A DNA stretch of 64,000 nt, from positions 1 to 64,000 of the forward strand of contig CBDCYR010000006.1 of assembly GCA_965224275.1 (NCBI GenBank), written 5' to 3'. The stretch comes from CAUZWH01 sp965224275 (GTDB lineage: Bacteria > Pseudomonadota > Alphaproteobacteria > SHVV01). Below the pieces are notes generated by a model. It was not told the origin of the DNA and made no database searches. It saw only the letters and a program-made list of their open reading frames with translations. Of the stretch, positions 18,396-27,684 are shown in pieces; position 1 is the first letter of the stretch; the number at the start of each line of letters is the position of its first letter. A program made the translations under genes and the position numbers.

Positions 18396-21293
18396 ATGGA
18401 TCAAGGTCCACTTCGAACGGCAATCATTAATGCCGAGGCATTTGCCGCGGCGCTGGAAGCCATCGCCTCGACGGGCGAGGCGGATACCCGCGAGGGCCGC
18501 GCCGGCGTGATCGATTTAGCAAAGTCGGTTCTTGTTGGTGGTAACCAAGAGATAAAACATCGTTTCGAAAACGGAACAAAAGGCCTTGAGGCGGCGAATC
18601 TGAGAAGTTTCCTAATTGATGAGTACTTACGGGTGCTGTTTCACTTCACCACCCATCATCTTTATCGAGCAACCAATCCAACCGATGCCGAGCGCCTCGC
18701 AATTGTTGCGGTGGGCGGCTATGGGCGCGGTCAACTCGCGCCCTATTCCGACGTCGATCTACTGTTCCTATCGCCCTACAAACAGACCTCGTGGGGCGAG
18801 CAGGTGGTCGAGTATCTCTATTATTCGCTGTGGGATACCGGGCTTAAGGTCGGCCATGCAACGCGCTCGCTCGACGAGTCCGTTCACTTCGCAAAGAAAG
18901 ACATCACGATACGAACGGCACTCCTTGAATCGCGATTTGTGGCCGGTGACCGAGCGTTGTTCAAGACTCTGCGGCGGCGTTTCAGCCGTGACGTGGTGGC
19001 CGGGTCGGGCCCCGATTTTGTTGAAGCTAAGTTGCAGGAGAGGGACGAGCGTCATCGCCAGAAGGGCGATTCGCGCTATGTCGTCGAGCCCAACGTCAAG
19101 GAAGGCAAAGGCGGCCTACGCGATCTGCACACGCTGTATTGGATCGGCAAATACCTCTATCGCGTCGATCAAGTCAGCGAACTCGTTAGTCGAGGCGTGC
19201 TGACCCGGCGGGAATATCATCGTTTTGCCAAAGCATCCGACTTCTTGTGGACCGTTCGCCACCAACTTCATTATCTCACCGACCGTGCCGAGGAGCGCCT
19301 GACCTTCGACGTGCAGCCTGAGATTGGCCGGTTGTTGGGTTATCGCGACCATCGCGGCGCGCGCGGTGTCGAGCGATTTATGAAGCATTACTATTTGATA
19401 GCTAAAACCGTCGGGGATCTGACGCGTATCTTCTGTGCCGCGCTCGAGGAGCAGCATCGCCGTAAGCCGCTACTTAGACGTCTTACCTTCGGCTTTGGTA
19501 ATCGAGATATCGAGGGTTTCGTTGAACAGGGCGGGCGCCTCAACCTCCAGAGCGAGGACGACTTCGCGGCCGACCCGGTCAGGCTCATTCGGCTGTTCCA
19601 TGTCGCCGATCGCGAGGGGTTCGACATCCACCCGGCCGTGCTGCGGCAAATTACGCGAAATCTCGTTCATATCAATCGCCGGCTGCGCGCAAACAAGGAG
19701 GCCAACCGGTTGTTCCTCGAGGTGCTGACGTCGCGGAACGATCCAGAGACGGCACTACGGCGCATGAGCGAGGCCGGCGTGCTTGGCCGGTTCGTGCAGG
19801 ATTTCGGACGCGTCGTCGCGCAGATGCAATACGACATGTATCACGTCTACACCGTCGACGAGCATGCGATCCGGGCGATCGGTATTCTTAGTCGGATCGA
19901 GCGCGGAGAACTCGCAGAGGAGTTTCCGCTCGCGTCGGAACTGATCCACAACATTACGTCGCGGCGCGCGCTCTACCTGGCGCTGTTTCTGCACGATATT
20001 GCCAAGGGTCGTGGCGGCGATCACTCCGAGATCGGGGAATCAATCGCTCGAAAACTCGGTCCCCGACTGGGCATGACACCGGAGGAGGTCGAAACCGCAA
20101 GTTGGCTGGTCCGCTTTCATCTCTCGATGAGTCACACCGCATTCAAGCGCGATCTCCAGGATCCAAAAACCGTCGCCGATTTCGTTGAATTGGTACAAAG
20201 CCCGGAACGACTTCGCCTGCTATTGATCCTCACGGTGGCCGACATTCGCGCGGTCGGACCAGGGCGATGGAATGCCTGGAATGGCCAACTGTTGCGTGAG
20301 CTCTATCGTCTCAGCGAAGAAGCCATGCTCGGCGGAAGCTCGCCGCAAAGCGAGCGCGTCGGAATCGCACAAGCCAAGGTGAGGTCAATCCTAAGGAACT
20401 GGACCGACGACGCATTCGCTGCGCACGCGCTCCGTTTTGCGGCGCCCTATTGGCTTGCAGCCGAGCCCGAGGTTATCGCCCGCAACGCGCGGCTGATGCG
20501 CAAGGCCGATCGCCGCAAAAACCCCTACGCGTTTGATGCGCGTGCCGACGATGCCAACGCCGTAACCGAGATCACGCTCTACTCGAAGGATGAGCCGGGA
20601 CTGTTCGCGCGCATCGCGGCGGCCATTGTGCATAGCGGGGTCGGTATCGTCGATGCAAAGATTATGACGACGACCGACGGAATGGCGCTCGACACCTTCA
20701 ATATCCAGGACCGAGACGGGCGCGCGGTCACCACGAAAGACCAGCTCGACAAGCTGGGAGAAACCATCGAAGCAACGCTGAGGCGTGAGCTCGATCTTGA
20801 CAAATCGCTCTCGCGGAAGACGCGATTGCCCTCGAGGACGAGCGTTTTCCAAGTGGTGCCACGTGTACTGATCGACAATCAGGCGAGCTATCTCTATACG
20901 GTCGTCGAGATTAATGCGCGTGATCGGCCGCGCCTGCTCTATGACGTTACCCGCGCTCTGGCCGAGCTTGAGCTAAGCACAACCAGCGCGCACATCCAGA
21001 CATTCGGCGAGCGCGCGGTCGATGTGTTTTACGTCAAGGACAAGTTCGGCCTGAAGATCGAAAACGAACGCCAGCTCGAACGCCTTAGCGAGCGAATCAC
21101 AGAGGCGTTGAAGGCCGCCGAACACAAACCGACAGACCGCACCAAAACGACCGCCAAGACGAAACCAAAACGCCGACCAGCGACTATATCGCGAAAGAGA
21201 AAGGCGGCTGATACGATCAAGAACGACGCCAAAAAGCCCGCGTCGCGCCGCAAGCCCGCAGCGGGCAAAGGAGCAAAGTCCGCGGCGCAGTAG
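18396..21293 (+). CDS. glnD: Bifunctional PII uridylyltransferase/uridylyl-removing enzyme GlnD
   Basis: The nitrogen sensor that uridylylates PII proteins when glutamine is low and removes UMP when it is high. The nucleotidyltransferase motif GGYGRGQLAPYSDVD starts at about residue 107. The HD phosphohydrolase motif has H533 and D534 in LFLHDIAKGRGGDH. Two ACT domains follow (about 725-800 and 835-885). Residues from about 909 to 965 form a Lys/Ala/Pro-rich tail resembling histone-H1-like sequences; this is longer than usual for GlnD. It diverges from the EamA gene and leads into murJ. Confidence 0.96.
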   Translation: MDQGPLRTAIINAEAFAAALEAIASTGEADTREGRAGVIDLAKSVLVGGNQEIKHRFENGTKGLEAANLRSFLIDEYLRVLFHFTTHHLYRATNPTDAERLAIVAVGGYGRGQLAPYSDVDLLFLSPYKQTSWGEQVVEYLYYSLWDTGLKVGHATRSLDESVHFAKKDITIRTALLESRFVAGDRALFKTLRRRFSRDVVAGSGPDFVEAKLQERDERHRQKGDSRYVVEPNVKEGKGGLRDLHTLYWIGKYLYRVDQVSELVSRGVLTRREYHRFAKASDFLWTVRHQLHYLTDRAEERLTFDVQPEIGRLLGYRDHRGARGVERFMKHYYLIAKTVGDLTRIFCAALEEQHRRKPLLRRLTFGFGNRDIEGFVEQGGRLNLQSEDDFAADPVRLIRLFHVADREGFDIHPAVLRQITRNLVHINRRLRANKEANRLFLEVLTSRNDPETALRRMSEAGVLGRFVQDFGRVVAQMQYDMYHVYTVDEHAIRAIGILSRIERGELAEEFPLASELIHNITSRRALYLALFLHDIAKGRGGDHSEIGESIARKLGPRLGMTPEEVETASWLVRFHLSMSHTAFKRDLQDPKTVADFVELVQSPERLRLLLILTVADIRAVGPGRWNAWNGQLLRELYRLSEEAMLGGSSPQSERVGIAQAKVRSILRNWTDDAFAAHALRFAAPYWLAAEPEVIARNARLMRKADRRKNPYAFDARADDANAVTEITLYSKDEPGLFARIAAAIVHSGVGIVDAKIMTTTDGMALDTFNIQDRDGRAVTTKDQLDKLGETIEATLRRELDLDKSLSRKTRLPSRTSVFQVVPRVLIDNQASYLYTVVEINARDRPRLLYDVTRALAELELSTTSAHIQTFGERAVDVFYVKDKFGLKIENERQLERLSERITEALKAAEHKPTDRTKTTAKTKPKRRPATISRKRKAADTIKNDAKKPASRRKPAAGKGAKSAAQ

Positions 21294-21342
21294 CCGCCGC
21301 TGACGCCTTCCTTCAGCCATCAATATCCGATAAGAGCGGCGC

Positions 21343-22893
21343 ATGGCGTTGCTTCGCGCGTCCGCGACCGTGGGCGGATACACCATGGCGAGCCGAGTCC
21401 TCGGTTTCGTACGCGATATTCTTATTGCCAATTTTCTCGGTGCCGGCCTGATTGCCGACGCATTTGTGGTTGCGTTCAGGATTCCGAACTTGTTCCGACG
21501 GCTGGTCGCCGAAGGCGCCTTCACGGCTGCTTTTGTGCCGTTATTTGCCCGCGAACTCGAGGAAAACGGCCAGGCGGCCGCCCTTCGTTTCGGCAATCAG
21601 GCACTGGCGATGATGTTCTCGGCGTTGCTCGTCTTCATGATCCTGGCGGAAATCTCGATGCCGTGGTTGCTGCACGCGCTGGCGCCTGGATATGTCGAAG
21701 ACGGCGAGAAATTTGCCCTCACGGTGCTCTTTACCAGAATCACGTTTCCCTATCTTTTTTTCATGGCGCTGGTCGCCTTGCTCGGCGGCATGCTGAACGC
21801 GGTCTATCGATTTGCCGCGATGTCGGCGGCCCCGGTCATTCTCAATATCGTGCTGATCGGGGCTCTCTTGATCGGGCAATTGGCGTTTCAGCAACCCGGT
21901 CACGCTCTCGTATGGGGCGTTGCGCTAGCAGGTTTTGCGCAGCTGTTGTGGCTCGTCGGGGCATGTGCGCGCGCAGACCTGGCGATCAAGTTGGGGCGAC
22001 CACGGTGGAATCCGGCAATGAAGAAGTTGTTGCGGATGATGCTGCCGGGCGTGATCGGTGGCGGCGTTACCCAAATCAACATCGTCGTTGGCACCGCGAT
22101 CGCAACTCTGGTTGGCGATGGTGCCGTCGCATATCTCTATTACGCCGATCGTATCTACCAATTGCCGCTCGGCGTGGTCGGCATCGCTTTAGGAACGGCC
22201 CTGCTACCGCTGCTGGCGCGACAGCTTAGGAGCGGCGACGAGGACGGCGCACGCGACAGCACCAACCGGGCACTGGAATTTGCTGCTCTCCTCATCATTC
22301 CCGCGACCGTCGCGCTGTTGGTTATCGCTGATCCAATCGTTTCGGTGTTGTTTGGCCACGGCGCGTTTACGGCGGTTGACACGACGGCAACGACCGCGGC
22401 GCTGATCGCGTTCTCGATCGGCCTGCCGGCCTATGTGTTGGTCAAAATTCTCGCGACGGGCTTCTTTGCGCGCGAAGACACCGTGACCCCGGTGCGGATT
22501 GCGATCGCCGCGATGGCCGTCAACGTGGTGGCCAGTCTGCTTCTTATCGGACCGCTGGGACATGTTGGCGTCGCGCTGGCGACCGCAATTGCCGCCTGGC
22601 TGAATACGGTTGTGTTGGCCGTCATGCTGGTCCGCCGCGGCGGCCTTGGGATCGATGCCCAGTTGCGTCAACGGATACCGAGGATCCTCGTGGCAACTGC
22701 AGCTATGGGGCTGGCCCTGTGGTTCGCGAATCAGGCCCTGGTCCCGGCCCTCGACGGTAGCGTAGTGGCCCGCGTGTTGGCCCTGATTGCTTTGGTCGGC
22801 GTCGGCTTACTGGTTTACGCGGGGGCTGCGCTGGGGATTGGTGCAGCCAGCTTGTCGGACTTGAAGGCTCAGTTGCGCAAGCCATCAGCTTGA
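21343..22893 (+). CDS. murJ: Lipid II flippase MurJ (MviN)
   Basis: A 516-residue inner-membrane MOP-superfamily protein with about 14 hydrophobic helices that flips lipid II for peptidoglycan synthesis. Family signatures include ATVGGYTMASRVLGFVRDIL at the N-terminus, then AFRIPNLFRRLVAEGAF and FVPLFARELE. It starts 49 bases after glnD and is followed by trpS, the usual alphaproteobacterial order. Confidence 0.97.
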   Translation: MALLRASATVGGYTMASRVLGFVRDILIANFLGAGLIADAFVVAFRIPNLFRRLVAEGAFTAAFVPLFARELEENGQAAALRFGNQALAMMFSALLVFMILAEISMPWLLHALAPGYVEDGEKFALTVLFTRITFPYLFFMALVALLGGMLNAVYRFAAMSAAPVILNIVLIGALLIGQLAFQQPGHALVWGVALAGFAQLLWLVGACARADLAIKLGRPRWNPAMKKLLRMMLPGVIGGGVTQINIVVGTAIATLVGDGAVAYLYYADRIYQLPLGVVGIALGTALLPLLARQLRSGDEDGARDSTNRALEFAALLIIPATVALLVIADPIVSVLFGHGAFTAVDTTATTAALIAFSIGLPAYVLVKILATGFFAREDTVTPVRIAIAAMAVNVVASLLLIGPLGHVGVALATAIAAWLNTVVLAVMLVRRGGLGIDAQLRQRIPRILVATAAMGLALWFANQALVPALDGSVVARVLALIALVGVGLLVYAGAALGIGAASLSDLKAQLRKPSA

Positions 22894-22949
22894 CCTGATG
22901 GTCAAGGCTGCGCCATAACGCCCCGCCTCCAGCCAACCGGACATCAATT

Positions 22950-23951
22950 ATGGACCGCATATTCTCCGGCATCCAACCGACGGGAAATTTGCATCTCGGC
23001 AACTATCTCGGTGCGATCCGCAATTGGGTCGCGTTACAGGCTAGCTATGAGTGCATCTATTGCGTCGTCGATCTTCACGCCATAACCGTGGAGATTGATC
23101 CGGCTGAGTTGCGGGCGCATACCCGTGAGGCTGCGGCAAGCCTTCTCGCGAGCGGCATCGATCCGCAGGGGTCGATTCTGTTTAACCAGAGCCAGGTCGC
23201 CGGCCATGCCCAATTGGCCTGGATTTTTAACTGTGTGGCGCGGTTGGGTTGGCTTAACCGCATGACTCAGTTCAAGGAGAAAGCGGGGAAGAACCGCGAA
23301 AACGCGAGCGTCGGCCTCTACGCCTATCCGACCCTCATGGCAGCCGACATCATGCTGTACAAGGCGACCCACGTGCCGGTCGGGGAGGATCAAAAACAGC
23401 ACCTCGAACTCTGCCGTGACATCGCACAGTCATTTAATAGTCAATTTGGAGTCGATTTGTTTCCGCTGGTCGAACCGCTGATCCTGGGAGAAGCCACGCG
23501 CGTGATGAGCTTACGCGATGGTACGAAAAAGATGAGCAAGTCGGATGCATCGGATCAATCGCGCATCAATCTCACCGATGCACCCGACGTCATCGCCCGT
23601 AAGATCCGACGGGCGCGCACCGATCCCGATCCGCTGCCAGCCGTGGCCGACGGCTTGGCCGATCGCGCCGAGGCCGACAATCTGGTCACGATCTACGCCG
23701 CGCTTACCAACAGCACCCGCGACAGCGTGTGTACCCAGTTCGCAGGCGCTGAGTTTTCAGCGTTTAAGGAGGCGCTAACCGAAGTGGCGGTCGAAACCCT
23801 GGCACCGATCACCATGGAAATGCGTCGATTGATAGACGATCCAGGCTATGTGGACGGTGTGCTCCAAGCGGGTGCCGAGCGGGCTGATCGTTTGGCCGCG
23901 CCGGTCTTGCGCGAAGCACAAGACGTCATCGGGTTACTCGGTTCCCAATAA
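22950..23951 (+). CDS. trpS: Tryptophanyl-tRNA synthetase
   Basis: A class I aminoacyl-tRNA synthetase of 333 residues that charges tRNA-Trp. The HIGH-equivalent motif is HLGN at residues 15-18 within GIQPTGNLHLGNYLG. KMSKS is at 194-198. The length matches bacterial TrpRS. It is located 56 bases after murJ on the same strand. Confidence 0.98.
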   Translation: MDRIFSGIQPTGNLHLGNYLGAIRNWVALQASYECIYCVVDLHAITVEIDPAELRAHTREAAASLLASGIDPQGSILFNQSQVAGHAQLAWIFNCVARLGWLNRMTQFKEKAGKNRENASVGLYAYPTLMAADIMLYKATHVPVGEDQKQHLELCRDIAQSFNSQFGVDLFPLVEPLILGEATRVMSLRDGTKKMSKSDASDQSRINLTDAPDVIARKIRRARTDPDPLPAVADGLADRAEADNLVTIYAALTNSTRDSVCTQFAGAEFSAFKEALTEVAVETLAPITMEMRRLIDDPGYVDGVLQAGAERADRLAAPVLREAQDVIGLLGSQ

Positions 23952-24021
23952 GCCTCAACCACGCCGCTCGGGCGAAGACCCCATCTTTTGCTACAATGCT
24001 CGCCGCGCCAAAGGGAACTCG

Positions 24022-24507
24022 ATGACCGACACAACGACAATATCGCACCGTCGTAAATTCCTGGTAATCGTCGACGACACGCCTGAATGCCGTGTAGCGC
24101 TGCGATATGCCTGTGGCCGCGCGGGGTCGACCAACGGTCAAGTCGCGTTGTTGCGCGTAATTGAGCCAGGAGATTTTCAGCATTGGCTGTCGGTCGAAGA
24201 ACGCATGCGCGAAGAAGCCCGCGAGGAAGCCGAACGTTTGCTGCAAGGGCTCGCAGCAGAAATAAGCGCGTCGGTGCATATCATGCCCGAGCTTATGGTT
24301 CGCGAAGGTAAAGCGTTCGACGAAGTCCTCGCGCAGATAGATGAAGACTCACAGATCAGAGTTTTGGTACTTGGTGCAGCGACCGGACCTGAAGGGCCGG
24401 GACCGCTGGTCAGCGCGTTGGCGGGCAAGATGCCTGGAAATATGCACATTCCGGTTACCGTTGTTCCCGGCAATCTGACCGACAAGCAGGTCGATGAATT
24501 GGTTTGA
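24022..24507 (+). CDS. Universal stress protein (UspA family)
   Basis: A 161-residue single-domain Usp protein. The N-terminal strand KFLVIVDDTPECRVALRYA and the glycine-rich nucleotide loop LVLGAATGPEGPGPLVSAL fit the ATP-binding Usp subgroup, although the loop deviates from the canonical G-2x-G-9x-G-S/T. ATG at 24022 has AAAGGGA upstream. It lies between trpS and nfu, a common alphaproteobacterial arrangement. The stress role is inferred from the family. Confidence 0.9.
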   Translation: MTDTTTISHRRKFLVIVDDTPECRVALRYACGRAGSTNGQVALLRVIEPGDFQHWLSVEERMREEAREEAERLLQGLAAEISASVHIMPELMVREGKAFDEVLAQIDEDSQIRVLVLGAATGPEGPGPLVSALAGKMPGNMHIPVTVVPGNLTDKQVDELV

Positions 24508-24598
24508 GATCTCCCGATTGGCCGCCGGGCAGAGAAAAACTTGATCTTGTTGGCGAATCATACAAGTCTGTAGTTAGAAACACCAGCGGAGAACGGAC

Positions 24599-25150
24599 AT
24601 GTTCATTCAAACCGAGGAAACGCCCAACCCGGCAACCCTCAAATTCATCCCCGGCGCCAATGTGCTGGGATCCAGCACGATGGATTTCCCCGACCGGGAA
24701 GCGGCACAAGCCTCACCGCTCGCCGCGCGCCTTTTTGATATCGACGGGGTGCATCGTGTTTTCTTCGGCGGTGACTTCATCACGGTTACCGCAGACGACG
24801 TCGAATGGCACATCCTCAAGCCGCCGATCCTTGGTGCCATCATGGAACATTTCACGGCCGGATTGCCGTTGGTCAATGAAACGGTCAAGGCTCCTGAGAG
24901 CGATGGCGAGCCCTCCGAGGACAGCGAAATTATCGTCCAAATCAAAGAGTTACTTGATACCCGCGTGCGCCCTGCGGTTGCTCAAGATGGAGGCGATATC
25001 ATCTTCCACGGTTACGAAGAGGGGATCGTGTATCTACAGATGCAGGGTTCTTGCTCGGGTTGCCCGAGTTCGTCGGCGACCCTGAAGCATGGGATTGAGA
25101 ACCTGCTTAAGCACTACATTCCAGAGGTCGAATCGGTCGAACCCGTTTAG
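24599..25150 (+). CDS. nfuA: NifU-family Fe-S carrier (NfuA type)
   Basis: A 183-residue iron-sulfur cluster carrier. The N-terminal Nfu domain starts MFIQTEETPNPATLKFIPG. The C-terminal NifU-like domain carries the cluster-binding CxxC at C152 and C155 (GSCSGCPSSSATLK). Such proteins deliver [4Fe-4S] clusters to apo-enzymes; clients encoded in this window could include MiaB and the Fe-S oxidoreductase at 51516 (inference). A GGAG-type ribosome binding site precedes the start. Confidence 0.93.
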   Translation: MFIQTEETPNPATLKFIPGANVLGSSTMDFPDREAAQASPLAARLFDIDGVHRVFFGGDFITVTADDVEWHILKPPILGAIMEHFTAGLPLVNETVKAPESDGEPSEDSEIIVQIKELLDTRVRPAVAQDGGDIIFHGYEEGIVYLQMQGSCSGCPSSSATLKHGIENLLKHYIPEVESVEPV

Positions 25151-25371
25151 CGCGCACCAACCAATTTGTCTGCAAATAAAGGCGCGTGCCGGTATGGATC
25201 CCGAATTGCGGCGCACACGGATTCGCGGGTTGTAAAATGTGGATTCGCGTGCGACAACAAACAAGCTAAGACCAGCTCAAAAAAGCAAATCTCCGCGAGA
25301 AGAGATCCAGAAACGACGAGCTATAAGAAACGGCAAGCTACAAGAAACGAAGAATATGGTGTCGCAGTATC

Positions 25372-26313
25372 ATGGCAGCAGCAGCGCCCACGGCGTTTGA
25401 ACGCTACACGCTTATCCTTCTCGCCGGCCTTACCGTTGTGCTCTTTGCATGGGGCATCGCCCGTACATTGGGCGGCGACGACGCCGGAGCTCATACGGAC
25501 CTAAACGATCGGTCCGTACCCGCGCTAACGGTCGTCCGCGAGTCGCCGGTCGTGCCCTTCCTCCAAGTGGACTACAAGCTCGCCGATACGCCGGCCGGAG
25601 ACCTTGCCGTTCCGAGCGTTTATCCTTCAAACGTTCCGCGCGATCTACGTAAGCTCAACTCGATCTCCGAGCGCAAGCGCCTATTCATCAAGTTGATGAT
25701 GCCGTTGGTGCAGCGGGCCAGCGAGCAGGTACTCGAAGAGCGCCGTCGGCTGTTGCTCATCGAGACGAGGCAAACAGCGGGGCTTGGCCTATCGGTAGAA
25801 GATACGCGCTGGCTTGAGGAACTGGCTGGACAATACGGGTTGGAACAACCAGACGTCGAGGCACTGAAAATACACGTCGACGTCGTACCAGCGTCGTTGG
25901 CGCTCGCCCAGTCGGCGGAGGAATCAGGGTGGGGCACGTCGCGCTTCGCGGTCGAGGGAAATGCGCTATTCGGTCAGCGAGTGTATCGCGGTGACGGCGG
26001 CATGGTTCCGTTGCGGCGAGATCCCGGCAAACGTCATCGAGTTCGCAAGTTTGACCATTTGCAGGAATCGGTATCGCGCTACCTGCATAATTTGAACACG
26101 CACTGGGCTTACGACAAGTTCAGGGCTTTGCGCTCGACGATGAGATCGAAGAACGTGCCGCTTGATAGTCGTGCTCTGGTCGGGACGCTCGACAAATATT
26201 CAGAGCGCGGCGCGGACTATATCAAGACCATCCGCAACATTATCTCATTCAATGGGTTGACCGCGTTTGACCGCACGGGTGGCGAAAGCTTAGTCCCGAC
26301 GCCCGGTGCGTAA
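25372..26313 (+). CDS. Bax-like glucosaminidase-domain protein
   Basis: A 313-residue protein with one N-terminal membrane helix (about residues 12-30), a spacer of about 80 residues and a C-terminal glucosaminidase domain. Domain cues are PASLALAQSAEESGWGTSRF (catalytic Glu expected here), GNALFGQRVYR and SVSRYLHNLNTHWAYDKFR. This matches the Bax/FlgJ group that cleaves N-acetylglucosaminyl bonds in peptidoglycan. The 221-base region upstream is relatively AT-rich and holds an imperfect repeat of AGCTAYAAGAAACG. A MITE-like element starts three bases after its stop. Confidence 0.85.
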   Translation: MAAAAPTAFERYTLILLAGLTVVLFAWGIARTLGGDDAGAHTDLNDRSVPALTVVRESPVVPFLQVDYKLADTPAGDLAVPSVYPSNVPRDLRKLNSISERKRLFIKLMMPLVQRASEQVLEERRRLLLIETRQTAGLGLSVEDTRWLEELAGQYGLEQPDVEALKIHVDVVPASLALAQSAEESGWGTSRFAVEGNALFGQRVYRGDGGMVPLRRDPGKRHRVRKFDHLQESVSRYLHNLNTHWAYDKFRALRSTMRSKNVPLDSRALVGTLDKYSERGADYIKTIRNIISFNGLTAFDRTGGESLVPTPGA

Positions 26314-26319
26314 CGCTAG

Positions 26320-26351
26320 TGGATTAAATCCAACATATGGTACCCATACGA
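26320..26351 (+). repeat. Left terminal inverted repeat of the MITE-like element
   Basis: Begins TGGATTAAATCCAACATATG. It pairs with 26573-26604, with three mismatches (positions 6, 7 and 23). Confidence 0.85.
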
Positions 26352-26572
26352 CGGCTTGCCGAGTTCGCCGGTTAGGCGCGCGAAGCGTGGCGATGCCCCA
26401 TGCGACCGTTGGGCATCGGAAGCTTTGCGTAACGCGGCCGGCGAGCTCGGCAAGCCGCCCTGTGGGTCGCCTATCCCAGCCCCTCGGTGCGTCGAAACCC
26501 CTCGACGATGCCCAACGGTCCCTTGGGGCATCGCCTGCGGGCTTCCTCCTGTCGAGCTACCGGGATACGCGA

Positions 26573-26604
26573 TCGTATGGGCACCATATGTTGGATTCCA
26601 TCCA
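26573..26604 (-). repeat. Right terminal inverted repeat of the MITE-like element
   Basis: Read on the minus strand it begins TGGATGGAATCCAACATATG, matching the left end at 29 of 32 positions. Confidence 0.85.
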
Positions 26605-27663
26605 CTAGGGAATAACGAACTGTATCCCGAACCAGCGAAAGCGACCGTCGCGCGTCGGTAGGGTGCAGTTAAAGCGCCCGCGGCCGCGCGGAAATGGTTT
26701 CGCGATCCTCACCTCGAACCGACGTACCCCCAGGCGCTCGATGGTGGTCGGACCGTTGGATGCGAAACAATTCAACCGTTCTAGACCATCGATCTGATTA
26801 TCGACGGTGAACCCAAAAGGTGGCGGATTGTCATCGCGTAGCAGGGTATCGGCTGGCGTAACCTCGGTTACCGGCAGCGGAAGTGCATTCGCGACGAGAC
26901 GGAAACGACCGATATCGCCATAGGTCTCGTTCAAAGCGAAGCGCGGGAGTTCGAGAACGTTCATCCGTTCATGCGCGACCCCGGAGTGTTGACCAACCGC
27001 CGCGGCAAATCCCGCCTCCTCGACCAGTTCGATCGTGCGACGTGAATATTCGCCGAACGGGTACGCAAACAAAGTCGGAGCTTGGCCGATTTCTTCGGTA
27101 ATACGCTGTTGGGCGCGACGCAGCTCGGCGCGGTTGGTGTCGTCGTCGGCTGACGACATGCCGAGGTGGCTGGCGGTGTGGTTGGCAATGGTGGCACCAG
27201 AATCAGCGAGTTCCCTCAGTTGCTGCCAGGACATGTAACCGGCGACACCCTGGTCGACCGGCTCGGTCGACACAAAGACCGTAAACGGCAGCGCGGCATT
27301 GCGAAATCTTGGCAGGGCTTCGGTATAGGTTGAGATGTATGCGTCGTCGATCGTGATTGCGATCGTATTTTCCGGCAGGCGGCGTCGCTGGGCAAAGGCC
27401 TCAACGATATCGCTCAGCGCCATGACGTTATAACGGGCCGATCTCAGCTCCTCGATATGTTCCTCGAATTGGTTGAGGCGGATGTTCGTTGATGGGATGC
27501 CATCTTCGCCAAAGCGGTGATACATGAGGATTACGGCGCCCGACATTCGCTCGGCGGCGTCGGCGCGTTGCGCCGAGTCGGTGCCCGCCGTCGCGGCTAT
27601 GAGCGCCAGCGAGAAGAGAAGTCCTTTGCGTACGTTGGATCGGGGGTTTGTGCTCTGCATCAT
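26605..27663 (-). CDS. Polysaccharide deacetylase (NodB/CE4 family)
   Basis: A 352-residue, probably exported protein with a hydrophobic N-terminal signal (RKGLLFSLALIAATAG). The NodB domain carries the metal-site Asp pair in AITIDDAY and the HxxxH motif in NHTASHLG, plus ILMYHRFGE near its start. A C-terminal beta-rich region of about 100 residues follows. It likely removes N-acetyl groups from a cell-wall or surface polysaccharide. Its TAG stop lies within the CTAG flank of the MITE-like element. It follows the D-Ala-D-Ala dipeptidase by 21 bases, probably in one operon. Confidence 0.87.
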   Translation of the reverse strand: MMQSTNPRSNVRKGLLFSLALIAATAGTDSAQRADAAERMSGAVILMYHRFGEDGIPSTNIRLNQFEEHIEELRSARYNVMALSDIVEAFAQRRRLPENTIAITIDDAYISTYTEALPRFRNAALPFTVFVSTEPVDQGVAGYMSWQQLRELADSGATIANHTASHLGMSSADDDTNRAELRRAQQRITEEIGQAPTLFAYPFGEYSRRTIELVEEAGFAAAVGQHSGVAHERMNVLELPRFALNETYGDIGRFRLVANALPLPVTEVTPADTLLRDDNPPPFGFTVDNQIDGLERLNCFASNGPTTIERLGVRRFEVRIAKPFPRGRGRFNCTLPTRDGRFRWFGIQFVIP

Positions 27664-27684
27664 GTTCGGAGGCGCTTGCTTTTG

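Larger units (their letters stand above)
26316..26608. mobile_element. MITE-like palindromic element with CTAG target duplication
   Basis: A 285-base segment (26320-26604) bounded by 32-base inverted repeats matching at 29 positions and flanked by CTAG on both sides. CTAG fits the YTAR target of IS5-group transposases, but it is itself a palindrome and could be an extension of the repeats. Inside are a stem-loop with 20-base arms at 26352-26371 and 26438-26457 (19 of 20 paired) and two hairpin blocks, 26391-26418 and 26506-26533, that are inverted copies of each other (26 of 28). No transposase is encoded. The short open frames inside look non-coding. Confidence 0.75.

Noticed and set aside
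26306..26608. Open frames on both strands inside the palindromic element, giving similar translated ends
   Set aside because: The similarity comes from the inverted repeats themselves; no ribosome binding sites or known domains.
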